Below, one piece after another: positions 15,902 through 23,926 of a stretch of DNA of 64,000 bases; position 1 is the stretch's first letter; each line of letters begins with the position of its first letter. The stretch comes from an uncultured Acetatifactor sp. (lineage in GTDB: Bacteria > Bacillota > Clostridia > Lachnospirales > Lachnospiraceae), in the NCBI GenBank assembly GCA_944384205.1, contig CALWSL010000003.1, positions 62,001 to 126,000 on the forward strand, read 5' to 3'. The position numbers and the translations under genes are program-made. A model generated the notes under the pieces. That model was not told where the DNA came from, made no database searches, and was given only the letters and a program-made list of their open reading frames with translations.

Positions 15902-16789
15902 ATGGAAAAAGATATGGAACAGGTTTTGAAAAAAGCAGAGGTGCTTATCGAGGCGCTTCCTTATATACAGCAGTTCAATCGTAAAATCATTGTTGTAAAA
16001 TACGGCGGAAGCGCTATGAGCAACGAGGAATTACAGAAGAATGTTATTAAGGACGTTACCCTTTTGAAGCTGGTAGGCTTCAAACCGATTATTGTTCACG
16101 GAGGCGGCAAGGAAATCAGCCGCTGGGTTGGCAAAGTGGGCAAGGAAGCGAAGTTTGTCAACGGACTTCGCGTTACCGATGAGGAAACCATGGAGATTGC
16201 GGAGATGGTGCTGAACAAAGTAAACAAGAGTCTTGTGACCATGGTAGAAGAGCTTGGTGTCAAAGCAATCGGTATCAGCGGCAAGGACGGCGGGTTGTTG
16301 CAGGTAGAAAAAAAATATTCTGACGGACAGGATATCGGCTATGTGGGTGAGATTACAGGAGTAGACCCGAAGGTGCTTTATGATTTGCTGGAGAAGGATT
16401 TCCTTCCGATTGTGGCACCTATCGGTTTAGATGATACTTTCCGGTCCTACAATATCAATGCCGACGATGCGGCATGTGCCATTGCAAAGGCTGTCCATGC
16501 GGAGAAGCTTGCTTTCCTGACAGATATTGAGGGTCTGTATAAGGATATCAATGACAAATCTTCCTTTATCTCCCGTCTGACTGCGACACAGGCAGAGGAG
16601 CTGATTGGCGGCGGATTTATCGGCGGTGGTATGCTGCCGAAGTTAAACAACTGTACCTCCGCCATCAGAAACGGTGTAAACAGAGTACATATTCTGGACG
16701 GCAGAATTCCCCACTGCCTGCTGTTGGAGATTTTCACGAACCGCGGTATCGGAACGGCAATTATTGCAGATGAAGAGAATGAAGCATAG
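15902..16789 (+). CDS. argB: Acetylglutamate kinase
   Basis: ArgB phosphorylates N-acetylglutamate, second step of the pathway and usually the arginine-inhibited one. Motifs are [10 protein letters not shown] near the N-terminus, [10 protein letters not shown] for substrate phosphate binding, and the [12 protein letters not shown] loop near the C-terminal third. The N-terminal helix upstream of the kinase core, which in hexameric arginine-sensitive enzymes interlaces dimers, is present in short form. I take the ATG at 15902; a GTG at 15890 would add four residues. The end lies 34 bp before argD. Confidence 0.96.
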   Translation: MEKDMEQVLKKAEVLIEALPYIQQFNRKIIVVKYGGSAMSNEELQKNVIKDVTLLKLVGFKPIIVHGGGKEISRWVGKVGKEAKFVNGLRVTDEETMEIAEMVLNKVNKSLVTMVEELGVKAIGISGKDGGLLQVEKKYSDGQDIGYVGEITGVDPKVLYDLLEKDFLPIVAPIGLDDTFRSYNINADDAACAIAKAVHAEKLAFLTDIEGLYKDINDKSSFISRLTATQAEELIGGGFIGGGMLPKLNNCTSAIRNGVNRVHILDGRIPHCLLLEIFTNRGIGTAIIADEENEA

Positions 16790-16823
16790 AGAAACGACAG
16801 TAAATAGAAATGAGGAAACAGCT

Positions 16824-18014
16824 ATGAATATGAAGGAATATATTGCGCAGGCGGAGAAAGACCTGCTTCACACCTACAACCGGTTTCAGATTGTTCTTGA
16901 TAAGGGTGACGGCGTATACCTGTATGATATGGAAGGAAAGAAATATCTTGACTTTGTGGCAGGTATTGCCGTATTTGCTTTGGGATATAACAATAAGGAG
17001 TATAATGATGCGCTGAAACATCAGATTGACAAGCTGCTTCATACCTCCAACTATTACTATAATGTGCCTGCCATTGAGGCAGCCCGTAAAATGAAAAAGG
17101 CATCCCGCATGGACAGAGTGTTTTTCACTAACTCCGGTACGGAGGCTTTGGAGGGAGCCATCAAGGCAGCCCGCAAGTATGCTTATCTGAAGGATGGAAA
17201 TACTGACCATGAGATCATTGCCATGAATCATTCTTTCCACGGAAGAACCATGGGGGCTTTGTCCATCACAGGCAATCCCAAGTACCGGGAGCCGTTTGAA
17301 CCGCTGATTGGCAATGTGAAATTTGCTGATTTGAATGATTTTGACAGCATTCTTGCCAACGTGACGGATAAGACCTGCGCGATTATACTGGAGCCTGTAC
17401 AGGGCGAGGGCGGTTTGTATCCTGCAACAGAAGATTTTTTGACGAGGGTTCGCGCTCTTTGTGATGAAAAGGATATACTGCTGATTTTTGACGAGGTACA
17501 GTGCGGTATGGGCAGAACCGGATATATGTATGCGTGGCAGAGATACAATATTAAGCCTGATATTATGACTTCTGCAAAAGCGTTGGGATGCGGTGTTCCG
17601 GTTGGCGCTTTTATGATGACCGAGCGGGTGGCGCAGAATTCCCTGACAAGCGGTGATCATGGAACCACCTATGGAGGAAATCCCTTTGCATGTGCAGCGG
17701 TGGAAAAAGTATTTGATTTATTTGAGAAAGACCATATAATAGAACATGTCAGAGAGTTGACGCCCTATTTTGAACAACGTCTGCAGGAGTTGGCAGATAA
17801 GTATGACTGCATTACGGAGCGCCGCGGAGTAGGTTTTATGCAGGGACTGGTATTTGACCGCCCTGTTGGAGAAATCATCAATAAAGCATTGGAAAACGGT
17901 CTGCTGTTAATTAATGCAGGTCCCAATATCATCCGTTTTGTCCCTTCTCTGATTATCACGAAAGAAAATATTGATGAAATGATAGCGATTCTGGATAACT
18001 GTATTGTGGAGTAA
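16824..18014 (+). CDS. argD: Acetylornithine aminotransferase
   Basis: A class III PLP aminotransferase of 396 residues that makes N-acetylornithine from the semialdehyde and glutamate. Visible are FTNSGTEALEGAIKAARK, HSFHGRTMGALS, the PLP-binding Asp in LLIFDEVQCGMGRTG, and the Schiff-base Lys in TSAKALGCGVPVGA. The ATG at 16824 has TGAGG about 9 nt upstream; the frame stays open 60 bp further into the end of argB, but those residues do not match the family. The next gene begins 3 bp after the stop, using a site inside argD. Confidence 0.96.
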   Translation: MNMKEYIAQAEKDLLHTYNRFQIVLDKGDGVYLYDMEGKKYLDFVAGIAVFALGYNNKEYNDALKHQIDKLLHTSNYYYNVPAIEAARKMKKASRMDRVFFTNSGTEALEGAIKAARKYAYLKDGNTDHEIIAMNHSFHGRTMGALSITGNPKYREPFEPLIGNVKFADLNDFDSILANVTDKTCAIILEPVQGEGGLYPATEDFLTRVRALCDEKDILLIFDEVQCGMGRTGYMYAWQRYNIKPDIMTSAKALGCGVPVGAFMMTERVAQNSLTSGDHGTTYGGNPFACAAVEKVFDLFEKDHIIEHVRELTPYFEQRLQELADKYDCITERRGVGFMQGLVFDRPVGEIINKALENGLLLINAGPNIIRFVPSLIITKENIDEMIAILDNCIVE

Positions 18015-18017
18015 GAT

Positions 18018-19409
18018 ATGAGTCTGAAAAAGAGATTAATTGCAACTGCGGCGGTGATTGTGATGGCTGCGGGGGCATTATATGGAAGTACTATGGAGAT
18101 AAGCGGCGTCGAGGAAGAGGGAAGCCGCTTATCCTGGTTTAGCCGTAAAGAAACAATTTATTGCTGGTATACGGATGAAGCGCTGAGCTACTATCTGAAC
18201 GGCGCAGCGGTTTCCTTCGGAGAACGGGAAGGAGTGCGCGTGATCCCGGTGCTTGTTTCCGACAGTGAATATCTGGAAGCTGTCAACAAGGCTTCCCTGG
18301 AGGAAAACCAGACCCCGGATGTGTATCTTTTGAGCAATGATGCGTTGGAAAAAGCATATCTTGCGGGATTGGCAAGCGAGATACAGGATGAAGGAAATAT
18401 CTGTAACAGTGAGCATTTTCCCAAGGCAGCGCTCTCAGCAGTGGAATATCAGGGAAAATATATTGCTTATCCGTTGTTTTATGAGACCAGTGCGTTAGTC
18501 TATAATGAAACCTATCTGGAGGAGTGGGCGAAACAGCAGGCGCTGAGGGAGCTGGCAAACGAGGAGGAAGAGGAAACAGCAGAAGGCTCGGAGGAAGCCG
18601 CTGCTGTGGATGAAACCCTGCTTGCCGGGAAAATCCGGGAATATCTGTTAAATGCCATTCCTGCCACGGTGGAGGATATTCAAAACATTGCAAATACCTT
18701 TGATGTGCCGGAGGGTGTGGAAGGTATTATGGAATGGGATGTGTCCGATATTTTCTATAATTACTGGATTGTAGGCGAATATATGATTGCCGGTGGGGAT
18801 GCGGGTGATAATACCGCCAATATGAACATCAATAATGAAGAAACCATACAATGTCTGGAAGTGTATAAGAACTTAAATCAGTTTTTTTCGATTGAATCTG
18901 ATACAGTGACCTATGATTCGGTAATTGATGATTTTATTGACGGAAAAACAGTTTTCACTATCGCTACGACAGATGTGGTAAAACGACTGGAAAGCGCCAA
19001 AGAGGATGGGAGCTTTGCATATGAGTACGGAATAGCGGTAATGCCGGATATCAATACTGAGCTGAAAAGCCGTTCTATGTCTGTTACCAGTACGGTTGTT
19101 ATTAACGGTTATTCCAGGCATAAAGAGCTTGCGAATCGTTTTGCAGCATATCTGACGGATGAATATGCGGGTAATCTGTATGAGCGGACAGGTAAGCTGT
19201 CGGCAAACTTAAACGCCAATACGGATAATGGTGCATTACAGATATTTATGGAAGAATATGCAGACAGTGTACCGCTTCCTAAGATGATAGAGACTGGTAA
19301 TTTCTGGTTACAGCTTGAGGTTCTGTTTGCTAAGGTGTGGAATGGAGCGGATGTGACGACAGCAGTACAGGAACTGGCGGAGCAGATGGCAATACAGATG
19401 GGCAGTTAG
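18018..19409 (+). CDS. Orphan extracellular solute-binding protein at the end of the arg operon
   Basis: A 463-residue protein with an N-terminal hydrophobic export signal (residues 5-24) and no lipobox Cys, followed by a family 1 (sugar/polyamine-like) solute-binding fold: IYCWYTDEAL at the start of the mature part, YPLFYETSALVYNETYL, and a late TSTVVINGYSRHKELA. Residues 178-195 are an acidic Glu-rich insertion. No ABC permease or ATPase is adjacent. It starts 3 bp after argD with GTGGAG inside the argD end, so it is translated with the arginine genes. The ligand is unknown; an arginine-linked role is inference from position. Confidence 0.75.
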   Translation: MSLKKRLIATAAVIVMAAGALYGSTMEISGVEEEGSRLSWFSRKETIYCWYTDEALSYYLNGAAVSFGEREGVRVIPVLVSDSEYLEAVNKASLEENQTPDVYLLSNDALEKAYLAGLASEIQDEGNICNSEHFPKAALSAVEYQGKYIAYPLFYETSALVYNETYLEEWAKQQALRELANEEEEETAEGSEEAAAVDETLLAGKIREYLLNAIPATVEDIQNIANTFDVPEGVEGIMEWDVSDIFYNYWIVGEYMIAGGDAGDNTANMNINNEETIQCLEVYKNLNQFFSIESDTVTYDSVIDDFIDGKTVFTIATTDVVKRLESAKEDGSFAYEYGIAVMPDINTELKSRSMSVTSTVVINGYSRHKELANRFAAYLTDEYAGNLYERTGKLSANLNANTDNGALQIFMEEYADSVPLPKMIETGNFWLQLEVLFAKVWNGADVTTAVQELAEQMAIQMGS

Positions 19410-19431
19410 GAAAAGCGGCAATGAATAAATG

Positions 19432-19499
19432 ACCAATCATGGGAAAAGATACTATTAAATGTAAAAAAGAAAGGTGGTATCTCCATGATTGGTTTTTTT
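19432..19499 (+). promoter_or_regulatory. Hairpin that contains the start codon of the next gene, terminator-like
   Basis: Outer arms ACCAATCATGG (19432-19442) and CCATGATTGGT (19483-19493) pair perfectly; inner arms AGATAC (19447-19452) and GTATCT (19477-19482) add six pairs across a 4-nt bulge. The 24-nt loop carries the AAGGTGG ribosome binding site, and the ATG at 19485 is inside the right arm. Seven T follow the stem (19493-19499). It can thus act as terminator of the arg operon and at the same time mask the start of the transporter gene. Confidence 0.65.
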
Positions 19500-19916
19500 A
19501 TTGCATTGATTTCAGGGGCACTTATGAGTATTCAGGGTGTTTTTAACACACAGGTAACCAAATCTTCAAGTATTTGGAGTGCAAGTGCATTTGTTCAGTT
19601 CACGGCATTGATTGTATGTCTTGGTGCATGGCTGTTCACGGATAGGAGTTCGCTTACAAAGGTATTTAGTGTGGAACCGAAGTATATGCTGTTAGGCGGC
19701 GCCATTGGTGCATTCATTACGTATACGGTTATCAAGAGCATGGAGCTGCTCGGACCTGCAAAGGCGGTTATGCTCATCGTGATAGCACAGTTGATTGTGG
19801 CATATGTGATAGAGCTTTTTGGTGCGTTTGGTGTGGAGAAGGAGCCATGGGAGTGGCGGAAGGGCATTGGTATGGCAGTAGCGATTGCCGGAATTATTAT
19901 CTTTAAGTGGAAATAA
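19485..19916 (+). CDS. DMT-superfamily small membrane protein (YdcZ/DUF606 type)
   Basis: A 143-residue integral membrane protein with four to five helices. The start MIGFFIALISGALMSIQGVF and the motif GPAKAVMLIVIAQL fit the DUF606/YdcZ group of half-size drug/metabolite transporters, which usually act as dimers or pairs. The substrate is unknown. Its start codon is buried in a strong hairpin, suggesting control at transcription termination or translation start. There is no partner gene beside it. Confidence 0.8.
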   Translation: MIGFFIALISGALMSIQGVFNTQVTKSSSIWSASAFVQFTALIVCLGAWLFTDRSSLTKVFSVEPKYMLLGGAIGAFITYTVIKSMELLGPAKAVMLIVIAQLIVAYVIELFGAFGVEKEPWEWRKGIGMAVAIAGIIIFKWK

Positions 19917-20049
19917 GAAAAGCTTTAAAAATTAAGAAAAAAGTTACTTGTAAATTAAGAGCAAGTATTTTACAATGAAAGCAGTCAGCATAGAGAGGCA
20001 GCCCTCTGATTTTATAGTCTGTTTTTGACAGATTAAGAAACGAGGGACT

Positions 20050-20697
20050 ATGATGAGAAAAAATAAATATTTACGAAATTGCGTATTAATTGTTACATGC
20101 AGTCTGATGATGTGTCTGTTCACGGCAGGATGCGGTGTCAGGGATTCGGCGGTAGTGTTTTCCGTGGAAGAGTCTGAGACGAGCGCCGGCGGTAATGAGG
20201 AGTCTGATAGTGGAAATTTAGAATATGATCAGACAGGCACAGGGGAGCAGACTCAAACTCTGGAAGAGGAACTGCCGGTCATTTGTGTATATGTATGCGG
20301 AGCGGTAGTAAACCCCGGCGTGGTGGAACTTACCGAGGGGAGCAGAGCTGATGACGCCCTGCGGGCAGCGGGCGGTTTTGCGGAGGATGCCTGCAGGGAT
20401 TATGTAAATCTGGCGGCAAAGGTGACGGATGGTGAAAAGCTTTATTTTCCCAGTGTCACTGAGGCAGAAATGCTGAAGGCAGAAGAGGAAGCGAAGGAGC
20501 AAGGTCTGGTGAACATCAATACGGCGGATGCCGAACAGTTAATGACGCTGCCGGGAATCGGTGAAGCGCGTGCAAGGGACATTATTTCCTATCGTGAGGA
20601 ACAAGGAGCTTTTCAGAAAAAAGAGGATTTACAGAAGGTTTCCGGAATCAAGGAAAACATGTATGAAAAGCTGTGTGATAAAATAGTTGTGCAGTAA
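20050..20697 (+). CDS. comEA: ComEA-like DNA-binding competence protein
   Basis: A 215-residue surface protein. The N-terminus has a hydrophobic segment ending LFTAGC, a lipobox, so it is likely lipid-anchored rather than held by the usual uncleaved helix. After an acidic linker an SLBB domain follows (VYVCGAVVNPGVVEL) and then tandem helix-hairpin-helix motifs (VNINTADAEQLMTLPGIGEARARDIISY). ComEA binds incoming double-stranded DNA and hands it to ComEC. comEC is 3.2 kb downstream in the same direction, separated by a two-component system and a GerMN lipoprotein. CGAGGGA precedes the start. Confidence 0.92.
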   Translation: MMRKNKYLRNCVLIVTCSLMMCLFTAGCGVRDSAVVFSVEESETSAGGNEESDSGNLEYDQTGTGEQTQTLEEELPVICVYVCGAVVNPGVVELTEGSRADDALRAAGGFAEDACRDYVNLAAKVTDGEKLYFPSVTEAEMLKAEEEAKEQGLVNINTADAEQLMTLPGIGEARARDIISYREEQGAFQKKEDLQKVSGIKENMYEKLCDKIVVQ

Positions 20698-20729
20698 AAG
20701 GTGTAATATAAGGGAAAGGGAAGTATAAA

Positions 20730-21425
20730 ATGGCAGAGAAAAGAGCATTGGTTGTAGACGATGAAAAGCTGATTGTGAAAGGAATCCGTTTCAGTCTGGA
20801 ACAGGATGGTATGCAGGTAGATTGTGCCTATGACGGGGAAGAGGCATTAGAGTATGTCCGCAATAATCAATACGATATCATTCTTTTGGATGTGATGCTG
20901 CCTAAGCTTACAGGCTTTGAGGTCTGCCAGCAGATACGTGAATTTTCCAATGTGCCGATTATTATGTTGACTGCAAAAGGCGATGATATGGATAAAATAC
21001 TGGGGCTTGAATACGGCGCGGATGACTACATAACCAAGCCGTTCAATATTCTCGAGGTGAAAGCCCGCATCAAGGCAATTATGCGCAGGGTGGAGCCTAA
21101 GAAGACTGCAAATGATGCGGCAAAGATAATCGAAAGCGGCGATATGCGGTTGGATTGTGAGGGAAGAAGAGCCTATATTTGCGGGAAGGAAATCGGTCTG
21201 ACTGCAAAGGAGTTTGAAGTACTGGAGCTTCTGATGCTCAATCCCAATAAGGTATATAGCAGAGAGAGTCTGCTCAAGCTGGTATGGGGAGTGGATTATC
21301 CCGGTGATGTGCGTACTGTCGACGTACATATCCGCCGTCTGCGTGAAAAGATTGAAGAGAATCCCAGCGAGCCAAAATATGTACATACGAAATGGGGCGT
21401 GGGTTATTACTTTATGAATGTGTAA
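20730..21425 (+). CDS. OmpR/PhoB-family response regulator
   Basis: A 231-residue regulator. The receiver domain has the acidic pair in VVDDEKL, phospho-acceptor Asp54 in ILLDVMLP, and Lys in YITKPFN. The C-terminal winged helix shows LTAKEFEVLELLMLNPNKVYSRE and DVRTVDVHIRRLREKIE. The sequence is close to the WalR/PhoP subgroup. The cognate kinase is the next gene, 9 bp on. It begins 32 bp after comEA, so it is probably cotranscribed with it. Targets are unknown. Confidence 0.93.
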   Translation: MAEKRALVVDDEKLIVKGIRFSLEQDGMQVDCAYDGEEALEYVRNNQYDIILLDVMLPKLTGFEVCQQIREFSNVPIIMLTAKGDDMDKILGLEYGADDYITKPFNILEVKARIKAIMRRVEPKKTANDAAKIIESGDMRLDCEGRRAYICGKEIGLTAKEFEVLELLMLNPNKVYSRESLLKLVWGVDYPGDVRTVDVHIRRLREKIEENPSEPKYVHTKWGVGYYFMNV

Positions 21426-21434
21426 ACGATTTGG

Positions 21435-22955
21435 ATGGTCAGAATGGTAGCGAAGATAAAGGAAAAAATAATAAATTTATTGCCTTATCGAAGTCTGCGG
21501 GTGCGTATTTTTATAATTATTCTTACAGTCGGGATTCTTTGCAGTGTAGTAATGCGTTATGCTATTATGAATAATTATGAGGAACGGGCGGTGGAACAGC
21601 GTTCTACCACTATACAGAATCAGCTGATGATATTGGCAAATCATTTAGTCAGCAATAATTATATGTTGAATTATAACTCTCAGGAACAGAATTACCGCAC
21701 ATCAAAAGAGGTTATTAATGCGGAATTGGAATTGCTTTCCAGCCTTTATGAAGGCAGAGTGATGATTATTAACAGCAATTTCAAGGTTGTGAAGGATACC
21801 TATGGCATCAGCGAAGGTAAAATTATTATATCGGAAGAGGTTATCAAGTGTTTTCAGGGAGTAAATACCTCCCATTACGATCCGGAGCATGGTTATATCG
21901 AACTGACTACTCCGATTATGGATACCTCGGCAACAGCGGAAAACGGAGAGAAGAATAGCGGCGATGCCATTGTGGGGATTATGTTAACCAGTATTTCCGC
22001 GGAAAGTATTGCTTCTACTATGGAAGTATTGAATCGGAAAGCCAATATTCTGGAGACACTGCTGATTCTGGGAATTGTGGCGTTGGCTATGATATTGTCC
22101 ATTGTTCTGACTCGTCCTTTCAACCGCGTTATACAGGCAATCAATGAGGTAAAGGCAGGGTATAGCGACGAGTTGATTTCGGTTCCCGATTATGATGAGA
22201 CGGTACATATTGTGGATGCGTTTAATCAGGTATTAAAACGAATGAAGACATTGGACGATTCCAGACAGGAATTTGTGGCGAATGTGTCGCATGAGCTGAA
22301 AACGCCGATGGCATCTGTCAAGGTACTGGCAGATGCCCTTCTGGCACAGGAAGATGTACCGGCAGAGCTGTATCGTGAATTTATGGAGGATATCGTATCT
22401 GAAATAGACAGGGAAAATCAGATTATCACGGATTTACTGGCGCTGGTAAAGCTTGAAAAAAAAGTACAGGACTTAAATATCGTGTCGCTGAATATCAATG
22501 ATTTGACAGAGCTGATTTTAAAACGTCTTCGTCCGCTTGCCCGCAAAAAGGATGTGGAGGTCGTCTTTGAGAGCATGCGTCCTGTGGTCGCAGAGGTTGA
22601 TGAGGTAAAAATGACGCTGATTATGACGAACCTGGTGGAAAACGCCATTAAATACAATAAGGAGCATGGCTGGGTAAAGGTGACATTGGATGCGGATCAT
22701 CAGTACTTTACCTTTGAGGTCAGTGATTCGGGACTGGGAATTCCCGAGGAATCTCTGACGCACATTTATGAGCGTTTTTACAGGGTAGACAAATCCCATT
22801 CCCGTGAAATCGGCGGTACGGGACTGGGACTTGCCATTACGAAAAGCGCCGTTTTAATGCACAGGGGCTCTATTACGGTTACGAGTATTGAGGGGGAGGG
22901 AACCAGCTTTTTGGTAAAAATCCCGTTAACTTATATTGCACAGCAGACTGTGTAA
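21435..22955 (+). CDS. Membrane sensor histidine kinase
   Basis: A 506-residue WalK/PhoR-type kinase. Two membrane helices (about residues 22-45 and 198-220) bracket an extracytoplasmic sensor region, followed by HAMP, a dimerisation domain with the phospho-acceptor His286 in FVANVSHELKTPMAS, and an ATPase domain with NLVENAIKYNK, DSGLGIP and GGTGLGLAI. It pairs with the regulator just upstream. The start could also be the ATG at 21444. The following GerMN lipoprotein may be an accessory sensor, by analogy with the YycH/YycI proteins next to WalK, though it is a different family. Confidence 0.93.
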   Translation: MVRMVAKIKEKIINLLPYRSLRVRIFIIILTVGILCSVVMRYAIMNNYEERAVEQRSTTIQNQLMILANHLVSNNYMLNYNSQEQNYRTSKEVINAELELLSSLYEGRVMIINSNFKVVKDTYGISEGKIIISEEVIKCFQGVNTSHYDPEHGYIELTTPIMDTSATAENGEKNSGDAIVGIMLTSISAESIASTMEVLNRKANILETLLILGIVALAMILSIVLTRPFNRVIQAINEVKAGYSDELISVPDYDETVHIVDAFNQVLKRMKTLDDSRQEFVANVSHELKTPMASVKVLADALLAQEDVPAELYREFMEDIVSEIDRENQIITDLLALVKLEKKVQDLNIVSLNINDLTELILKRLRPLARKKDVEVVFESMRPVVAEVDEVKMTLIMTNLVENAIKYNKEHGWVKVTLDADHQYFTFEVSDSGLGIPEESLTHIYERFYRVDKSHSREIGGTGLGLAITKSAVLMHRGSITVTSIEGEGTSFLVKIPLTYIAQQTV

Positions 22956-22970
22956 ACAGTCAAAAAGGTT

Positions 22971-23891
22971 ATGAGAATGAAAAAAACAGGAAACTTTTTG
23001 CTTTGCCTTCTTTGTCTGATGGTGTTAGGTGCCTGCGGACAGGAGGATGGAGATAACGCGAATATTTATCCGGTTTATTATGTCAATAATTCGGAGACAA
23101 AGGTTGAGATGCACGAGTATGAAATGCAGTCTGATTCGGAAGAGGAGCAATTGCAGGAATTGCTTGACTGTTTGTCCACTGTTCCGGACAAGCTGGAATA
23201 TAAGCCGCCCTTTTCTATGGGCTTCGAACTGCTTGGCGTGAGTGTGGATGACGGCAAAATTTTGCTGGATGTAGACGCCAATTATAAGGTGATGCCTGCG
23301 ACGACAGAGGTATTAGTCCGGGCGGCAATCGTACGGACACTGACACAGCTTCCGAATATCAGTTATGTGGGAATTACGGTAGAGGGAAATCAGCTCTATG
23401 ATAATGTTGGTGAGCTGGTTGGATGGATGAGTGGGGATCAGTTTATTGATAATGACGGAAGCGAGATTAATACTTATGAACTGGTTCGGGTCAAGCTGTA
23501 TTTTGCCAATGAAACAGGGGACAAGCTTATTGCAGCTTACAGAGAAAAGCATTATTCTACCAACACACCGTTGGAAAGATTTGTGGTGGAGGAATTGATT
23601 GCAGGTCCCAGTGGTCAGGTGGAGGGGCTTTATCCTTCTATTAATCCGGAGACAAAGATTATCAATGTTATGACAAGAGATGGCATCTGCTATGTGAATC
23701 TGGATTCGAGCTTCCTGACGGTAGTAAATAATGTGTCCACGGAGGTGGCAGTTTATTCCATTGTAAATTCCCTGGTGGAACTGAGCAATGTTAATAAAGT
23801 GCAGGTATTAATTAACGGTGAAATTCCCAGCTCCTTTAGTACGACTACTTTTGAGCGTAATCTGGACTATGTAACCAATTTGGAGCAGTAG
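22971..23891 (+). CDS. GerMN-domain lipoprotein
   Basis: A 306-residue lipoprotein: hydrophobic signal with lipobox VLGAC (Cys at about 23), then two GerMN (sporulation/germination) domains, one around residues 60-150 and one around 185-300 (LIAGPSGQVEGLYPSINPETK is the tell-tale region of the second). GerMN proteins are found in spore germination (GerM) and next to cell-wall sensor kinases. Here it lies 15 bp after a histidine kinase and 35 bp before comEC. Its job, accessory to the kinase or in wall passage, is inference. Confidence 0.88.
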   Translation: MRMKKTGNFLLCLLCLMVLGACGQEDGDNANIYPVYYVNNSETKVEMHEYEMQSDSEEEQLQELLDCLSTVPDKLEYKPPFSMGFELLGVSVDDGKILLDVDANYKVMPATTEVLVRAAIVRTLTQLPNISYVGITVEGNQLYDNVGELVGWMSGDQFIDNDGSEINTYELVRVKLYFANETGDKLIAAYREKHYSTNTPLERFVVEELIAGPSGQVEGLYPSINPETKIINVMTRDGICYVNLDSSFLTVVNNVSTEVAVYSIVNSLVELSNVNKVQVLINGEIPSSFSTTTFERNLDYVTNLEQ

Positions 23892-23926
23892 GATAATAGC
23901 AAGACAGGAATCAGAAAGGATACAGG

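Noticed and set aside
16761-17660. 299-codon open frame on the minus strand over argD
   Set aside because: Antisense to an unmistakable aminotransferase; His/Ile-rich low-quality translation.
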